The notes below the pieces were generated by a model, which did not search any database, was not told the DNA's origin, and was given only the letters and a program-made list of their open reading frames with translations. From UBA11540 sp045531755 (lineage in GTDB: Bacteria; Bacillota; Clostridia; Oscillospirales; Ruminococcaceae), in NCBI GenBank assembly GCA_045531755.1, contig JAZSEP010000044.1:1-8945 (forward strand): DNA of 8,945 nucleotides, given 5' to 3'. Positions 5,848 to 8,945 of the stretch are shown one piece after another; position 1 is the stretch's first letter, and every line of letters starts with the position of its first letter. Made by a program: the position numbers and the translations under genes.

Positions 5848-5876
5848 ATTTTATCATCATTCTGCCATAAAGTCAA
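5848..5876 (-). promoter_or_regulatory. Sigma-A promoter of tRNA-Thr
   Basis: On the minus strand TTGACT (5876-5871), 17 bases, TAAAAT (5853-5848). The predicted start near 5841 is about 8 bases before the mature tRNA 5' end at 5833, giving a short leader for RNase P removal. Confidence 0.85.
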
Positions 5877-5886
5877 TAAATTATGA

Positions 5887-5915
5887 TTGAAATAATTAAA
5901 AAAATATAGTAGAAT
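5887..5915 (+). promoter_or_regulatory. Sigma-A promoter of the Dabb-protein gene
   Basis: TTGAAA (5887-5892), 17 bases, TAGAAT (5910-5915). The start would be near 5922, about 22 nt before the ATG, with AGGGGAG at 5931-5937 as ribosome binding site. It diverges from the tRNA-Thr promoter. Confidence 0.75.
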
Positions 5916-5943
5916 ATATTCAACATAAAAAGGGGAGAAGAAA

Positions 5944-6246
5944 ATGGTAAAACACATAATACTTTGGCAGCTTAAGGACGAGCTGACAGAAAACGAAAAA
6001 GTTCAAGTTAAAGAAGAGATAAAGGCAGGTCTTGAGGGACTTCTTGGAAAGATTGAAGGCTTGACCGAAATCAAAGTATATATAAAAGGTCTCGATTCTT
6101 CTAACGCGGACCTGATGCTCTATTCGGTGTTCGAGAACGAAGCCGCACTCAAAGGATACGCTGTTCATCCCGAACACGTTGCAGTCGCTGATACAAAGGT
6201 TAGACCCTTCACCAAAACAAGATTGTGTTTGGACTTTGAGGATTAA
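5944..6246 (+). CDS. Dabb family protein (stress-responsive alpha/beta barrel domain)
   Basis: 100 aa, a single Dabb domain of usual length. The start MVKHIILWQLKDE matches the conserved first strand of the family. KIEGLTEIKVYIKGL (36-50), DLMLYSVFENEAALKGY (56-72), HPEHVAVADTKV (75-86) and the terminal strand TRLCLDFED complete the ferredoxin-like fold. Proteins of this type form dimeric alpha/beta barrels. Some plant and bacterial members are stress-induced or act on small aromatic molecules, but most, including this one, have no known substrate. AGGGGAG sits 6 bases before the ATG. It is monocistronic between its own promoter and a GC-rich terminator, so neighbours say little about its job. 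Confidence 0.92.
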   Translation: MVKHIILWQLKDELTENEKVQVKEEIKAGLEGLLGKIEGLTEIKVYIKGLDSSNADLMLYSVFENEAALKGYAVHPEHVAVADTKVRPFTKTRLCLDFED

Positions 6247-6264
6247 AAACAACAAGTTAAAAGC

Positions 6265-6292
6265 AACCGCGTTGCCATTGCAACGCGGTTTT
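6265..6292 (+). terminator. Intrinsic terminator after the Dabb gene
   Basis: AACCGCGTTGC (6265-6275), loop CATT, GCAACGCGGTT (6280-6290), then TT: an 11-bp GC-rich stem with a four-T run, 18 bases after the stop codon. Confidence 0.88.
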
Positions 6293-6335
6293 CGCGTATT
6301 TCAAGAAATAATTATCGAAAAACAATAAAAACATA

Positions 6336-6364
6336 TTGACAAACATAAATAGATGCTGTATTAT
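6336..6364 (+). promoter_or_regulatory. Sigma-A promoter of the DUF2975-HTH-DUF4173 operon
   Basis: TTGACA (6336-6341), 17 bases, TATTAT (6359-6364): a perfect -35 and a -10 with one mismatch. The start is expected near 6371, inside the inverted repeat at 6370-6384. Confidence 0.88.
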
Positions 6365-6369
6365 ATAGT

Positions 6370-6384
6370 TGTAAAATTTTTACA
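6370..6384. promoter_or_regulatory. Candidate operator: perfect inverted repeat at the transcription start
   Basis: TGTAAAA (6370-6376), T, TTTTACA (6378-6384). The palindrome begins 5 bases after the -10 and covers the expected start site, a classic position for repressor binding. The operon itself encodes an HTH protein, so autoregulation is plausible but not shown. It is AT-rich, so chance cannot be excluded. Confidence 0.55.
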
Positions 6385-6398
6385 GAGGAGGTATAGCG

Positions 6399-6869
6399 AT
6401 GTTCAAAATCCCATCCAGAACATCGGTGTTTCTGTCGTTAGCACTCTCCGTTGCGTTATTCTGCGTTTGCATTTTCGGAGCATTTTTTATGCCCGAGATT
6501 GCCGATATGCTTGTTGAGGCAAAAAACAGCATGCCGTATGAGAATATATCCGAACAGGGAAGAACGGTACTTGTTATACTCGGCTATATTGCATTGTGTG
6601 TGATTGTTTTAGCCGACGCGTTACTCTTTTGTCTTCTCTTACGAGTCCGCAATTCAAAGGTGTTTACCGCAAAAAGCGTTGCGCTTATAAGGAGTATTTC
6701 TTGGTGCTGTATACTTTTGTGCTTGGTACTTTGCGGAATCAGCGTATATTTTGCGCTTTCTCTTGTGGTAGCTCTTGCAGTAGCGTTTCTTGGACTTTGT
6801 GTCAGGGTTGTAAAAAACGTGATTGAGCAGGCAACCGAAATCAAATCGGAAAACGACCTCACGGTTTAA
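6399..6869 (+). CDS. DUF2975 domain membrane protein
   Basis: 156 aa with four hydrophobic segments at about residues 9-31, 57-82, 98-116 and 118-137. The family hallmarks are visible: LRVRNSKVFTAKSVALIRSISWC (81-103) and the C-terminal VIEQATEIKSENDLTV (141-156), which is nearly invariant in DUF2975. Residues 34-55 between segments 1 and 2 form the extracytoplasmic loop if the N-terminus is inside. The function is unknown. DUF2975 genes very often sit immediately upstream of a short YozG/Xre-type HTH gene, as here, with a 12-base gap. AGGAGGT (6386-6392) is an almost ideal ribosome binding site 6 bases before the ATG. It is the first gene of the three-gene operon. Confidence 0.9.
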   Translation: MFKIPSRTSVFLSLALSVALFCVCIFGAFFMPEIADMLVEAKNSMPYENISEQGRTVLVILGYIALCVIVLADALLFCLLLRVRNSKVFTAKSVALIRSISWCCILLCLVLCGISVYFALSLVVALAVAFLGLCVRVVKNVIEQATEIKSENDLTV

Positions 6870-6881
6870 TGAGGTGAAGAT

Positions 6882-7100
6882 ATGATAGTAGTGAATTTAG
6901 ACGTAATGATGGCAAAGCGGAAGATGTCTTTAAACGAGCTTTCCGATAAGGTTGGAATTACACTTGCAAATCTTTCTATCCTCAAGAATAATAAGGCAAA
7001 AGCAATACGCTTTTCAACACTTGACGCTATCTGCCGTGCTCTTGAGTGTAGGGTAGAAGATATAATTGAATTTGAAGAAGGAGAAGAGCGCGATGACTGA
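6882..7100 (+). CDS. YozG-like HTH (Cro/C1-type) transcriptional regulator
   Basis: 72 aa, essentially one Xre/Cro helix-turn-helix domain. MSLNELSDKVGITLANLSILKNNKAKAIRFSTLDAICRALECRVEDII (15-62) is typical of the short YozG subgroup, with the recognition helix around residues 27-36. The last residues (EFEEGEERDD) are acidic. The usual job would be DNA binding as a dimer; the repeat at 6370-6384 is a possible site. It follows the DUF2975 gene by 12 bases with GAGGTG (6871-6876) before its ATG, and overlaps the DUF4173-like start by 8 bases. Conserved pairing with a membrane protein suggests the membrane partner controls or is controlled by it; that is inference. In-frame ATGs at residues 9-10 are less likely starts because they lack a ribosome binding site. 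Confidence 0.92.
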   Translation: MIVVNLDVMMAKRKMSLNELSDKVGITLANLSILKNNKAKAIRFSTLDAICRALECRVEDIIEFEEGEERDD

Positions 7101-8661
7101 TAATGTAAATGTTCCGACAAATACTTCGACCCCAAGACTAACACGCGAGTTTTCTGCAATAGAAACGGTGTTTGCCTGGATGAGCTTTATACTGGCATAC
7201 CTGTTTTGCAGAGCTTTTCCTGCATCGTTGAATCCTCTTGGTGCTTTTTTGTTTGTCACACTGCTCTTTGTTGTGACAGCCGTTTTGTTATATGTAAAAG
7301 GCGAAAAGCCTAATGCTCTGTCTGTGATTGTTGCAATTTCTGCAATTATAACTTCAGTATCGCTCGTCGTTTCTGCCAACGGCTTTATACACTTTTTTGC
7401 ATATTCCTACGCTTTGGCGGCATATTGCTATTATCTATATTCGTCTACGGGTAATGCTGTGAAGAAGGGCTTTACGGATTTCATAGCCGTGGATTTCTTC
7501 AAGGCGCTTTTGGTGATGCCTTTCTATTCGTTTGGCTGTATGTTCAAAGCTATGTTTTCAGGAAAAGCGAAAAAGGGCGGTCGCTTTGTTGCAAAGCTGT
7601 TCTTAGGACTTGCAATCACCATAATTCCCACAACGATTGTTCTGATCCTCTTGTCATATGACGGAGAGTTTATGCAGCTTTTAAACAAAATATTTGATTT
7701 TAGCATATGGGACGTTTTTTCTCATATTTTCAGCCTGATATTTGCTGTTCCGATAGGTATGTATGTGTTTGGCTTGTTTGTTTCGTCGGTTGATAAGAAG
7801 TGCGAGAAAGTTATTACCGAAGAAGGTTGCCAAAAACTGTCAAAATGCGTGAAAATCGTTCCGACGGTAACAGGAATATCCGCCGTGGTGCCGATACTGT
7901 TTTTGTACGTGGTTTTCTTTATATCTCAATGGAAATATTATGTTTCGGGATTTACGGGAGTGCTGCCTGAGGGCTTTGATTATGCTGAATATGCGCGCGA
8001 AGGATTTTTCCAACTGTGTATGGTGTCACTAATAAACCTCTTCATTATAATCATAATCACCGTTTTTATGAAACGAAAAACCGATACGCTTTTAAAAATT
8101 TTGTCGATTGTTTTTTCCGCTTTCACTTTGGTTTTGATAAGCACGGCTATCTCGAAAATGGTGATGTACATTAATTACTACGGTCTTACACAAAAGAGAG
8201 TGTACGCAACGTGGCTGATGGCTGTCATTGCAATTGTGTTTGTTTTGATTATACTTCGCCAATTTGTGCCAAAACTCAAGGTTGTTGCAATCTCTCTTGC
8301 TGTAACGGTTGTTATGTTTGCAGGCTTGTCGCTTTCAAATGCAGATGCGCTTATTGCAAAGTATAATGTTGACGGATATATAAACGGAACACTTAAAAGC
8401 GTGGATGTTTATGCTTTTGAAGAGCTTGGCGATTCTGCTATTCCACAGATGATACGTCTTGCAGAGGCGATGAAAGAGGACAAAGGCGTAAAGTTTGAGC
8501 AGGAGAGCTACACGTCGCTCATGAAGATTCTTCAGAGAAAAGCCTTCAAGTATGATAACTCTGAAGACAAGGGAATATTCTCATACACCTTACCATATAT
8601 AAACGCACAAAAAGCAATTCAAAATACCAGTTTGGAAGTAATTGTAGATGAATCCAAATAA
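7093..8661 (+). CDS. DUF4173-like polytopic membrane protein
   Basis: 522 aa with roughly ten to twelve hydrophobic segments from residue 24 to about 412 and a soluble C-terminal part of about 110 residues. YAEYAREGFFQLCMVSLINLF (297-317), MYINYYGLTQKRVYATWL (358-375) and NADALIAKYNVDGYI (416-430) match the pattern I associate with DUF4173 (the related DUF4153 is the alternative). No catalytic motif is evident; the function is unknown. Start: ATG 7093 with AAGGAG (7078-7083) 9 bases upstream, overlapping the HTH gene by 8 bases; a longer frame opening at 7066 lacks a good site. It is the last gene of the operon and its stop abuts a long terminator. Co-expression with DUF2975 and HTH suggests an envelope or membrane-sensing role (inference). 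Confidence 0.82.
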   Translation: MTDNVNVPTNTSTPRLTREFSAIETVFAWMSFILAYLFCRAFPASLNPLGAFLFVTLLFVVTAVLLYVKGEKPNALSVIVAISAIITSVSLVVSANGFIHFFAYSYALAAYCYYLYSSTGNAVKKGFTDFIAVDFFKALLVMPFYSFGCMFKAMFSGKAKKGGRFVAKLFLGLAITIIPTTIVLILLSYDGEFMQLLNKIFDFSIWDVFSHIFSLIFAVPIGMYVFGLFVSSVDKKCEKVITEEGCQKLSKCVKIVPTVTGISAVVPILFLYVVFFISQWKYYVSGFTGVLPEGFDYAEYAREGFFQLCMVSLINLFIIIIITVFMKRKTDTLLKILSIVFSAFTLVLISTAISKMVMYINYYGLTQKRVYATWLMAVIAIVFVLIILRQFVPKLKVVAISLAVTVVMFAGLSLSNADALIAKYNVDGYINGTLKSVDVYAFEELGDSAIPQMIRLAEAMKEDKGVKFEQESYTSLMKILQRKAFKYDNSEDKGIFSYTLPYINAQKAIQNTSLEVIVDESK

Positions 8662-8697
8662 AAACGAACCGCCTTCTAATGAGGGCGGTTCGTTTTT
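8661..8697 (+). terminator. Intrinsic terminator of the DUF2975-HTH-DUF4173 operon
   Basis: A stem of about 16 bp: AAAACGAACCGCCTTC (8661-8676), loop TAAT, GAGGGCGGTTCGTTTT (8681-8696), with one G-T pair, ending in five Ts (8693-8697). It begins at the last base of the stop codon. Confidence 0.95.
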
Positions 8698-8814
8698 GGT
8701 GGCGGTGGTCGACCGTCTGCTTCGCAGACTATACGTTCGGCGACCCAAATTCTTCGAATTTTGGTACCCGCCTCACGCTCCTCTCGGGTTCAACCCCCAC
8801 TAATAAATAAAAAT

Positions 8815-8833
8815 CCACCCGCATAGCGGGTGG
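8815..8833 (-). terminator. Terminator-like hairpin, best read on the minus strand
   Basis: CCACCCGC (8815-8822), ATA, GCGGGTGG (8826-8833): a perfect 8-bp GC-rich stem. On the minus strand it is followed by ATTTTTATTT, giving an intrinsic terminator for anything entering from the right. On the plus strand the following tract (TATTTCATTTTC) is weaker. Confidence 0.5.
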
Positions 8834-8864
8834 TATTTCATTTTCGGGCATAGCCCTAATATTA

Positions 8865-8905
8865 CTGGCTGCGCACAAGTGCGCTTTTTGTTGGCCTGCC
8901 AGCCA
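8865..8905 (+). other. Nested hairpin with T5 tract
   Basis: GCGCA (8871-8875), CAAG, TGCGC (8880-8884) is followed by TTTTT (8885-8889), which resembles a small plus-strand terminator. An outer pairing TGGCT (8866-8870) with AGCCA (8901-8905), or CTGGC with GCCAG, could enclose it and compete with termination. The role is unknown. Confidence 0.4.
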
Positions 8906-8945
8906 TGCATCTGTTACTTACTACCCATAAATGGGTTCCGCGGGT

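Larger units (their letters stand above)
8698..8945. repeat. Gene-free, hairpin-dense region; probable dispersed intergenic repeat or element edge
   Basis: No convincing gene. At least six self-complementary pieces occur in 248 bases. GGTCG/CGACC (8707-8711/8741-8745) encloses GTCTGC-TTC-GCAGAC (8715-8729). The others are AAATTC-TTC-GAATTT (8747-8761), ACCCG/CGGGT (8766-8770/8785-8789), CCACCCGC-ATA-GCGGGTGG (8815-8833), GGGC-ATA-GCCC (8846-8856), nested TGGCT/AGCCA around GCGCA-CAAG-TGCGC (8866-8905), and ACCCAT-AA-ATGGGT (8923-8936). The base composition is more GC-rich than other gaps here. The pattern resembles repeat families scattered between genes, or the end of a mobile element or structured RNA continuing beyond the window. 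No transposase, terminal repeat or target duplication is visible. Confidence 0.5.

Noticed and set aside
8698..8800. A tRNA or T-arm reading of GGGTTGAACCC on the minus strand
   Set aside because: No D-arm, anticodon arm or acceptor stem can be placed around it; only a T-loop-like fragment is present.
8800..8910. Short minus-strand frame (MHGWQANKKR...) in the hairpin-dense tail
   Set aside because: Only about 36 codons, spans two perfect hairpins, has no ribosome binding site, and is interrupted by a stop just upstream. Better explained as part of a structured repeat.
1..8945. CRISPR array, prophage or insertion sequence
   Set aside because: No regularly spaced direct repeats, no transposase or integrase frame, and no phage structural genes were seen.

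Overview
The window looks like a chromosomal segment of a low-to-moderate GC Clostridia-type Firmicute (class-level guess). The support is strong GGAGG-type Shine-Dalgarno sites, many TTGACA/TATAAT-type promoters, a SigH-type sigma factor, a YmfF/YmfH-like M16 peptidase pair, and Firmicute-style DUF2975 and YozG-like HTH genes. Nothing in the coding part looks like a phage or plasmid.

Layout. (1) 1-126, minus strand: the 5' end of mnmA (tRNA 2-thiouridylase), with a clear promoter in the divergent gap. (2) 260-4568, plus strand: a tight housekeeping operon of ymfF-like and ymfH-like M16 peptidase genes, lgt (lipoprotein diacylglyceryl transferase) and folD (one-carbon folate metabolism). Three of its four genes overlap a neighbour by a few bases. 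(3) 4585-5718: a hairpin, then an exact-consensus sigma-A promoter, a short SigH-like sigma factor, a 107-base gap holding a degenerate tRNA-like element that ends in CCA, a small double zinc-ribbon protein, and a strong terminator. This is the most unusual part. (4) 5731-5876, minus strand: a tRNA-Thr(CGU) gene with its own promoter and terminator. (5) 5887-6292: a single-gene unit for a Dabb (stress-responsive A/B barrel) protein. (6) 6336-8697: a promoter with a perfect inverted repeat at its start site, then DUF2975 membrane protein, YozG-like HTH regulator and a large DUF4173-like membrane protein, closed by a long terminator hairpin. (7) 8698-8945: a gene-free tail packed with hairpins, probably a dispersed intergenic repeat or the edge of an element continuing past the window.

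How the parts may work together. The mnmA, lgt, folD and M16 genes are core cell functions. The sigma factor, tRNA-like RNA and zinc-ribbon genes lie between one strong promoter and one strong terminator, which suggests a single transcript. The RNA could be processed out or could regulate the second gene. The DUF2975, HTH and DUF4173-like genes look like a small membrane-regulator module that may control itself through the repeat at its own start site. These two cassettes are the best candidates for something poorly described. Their functional roles are inference from gene order and structure only.
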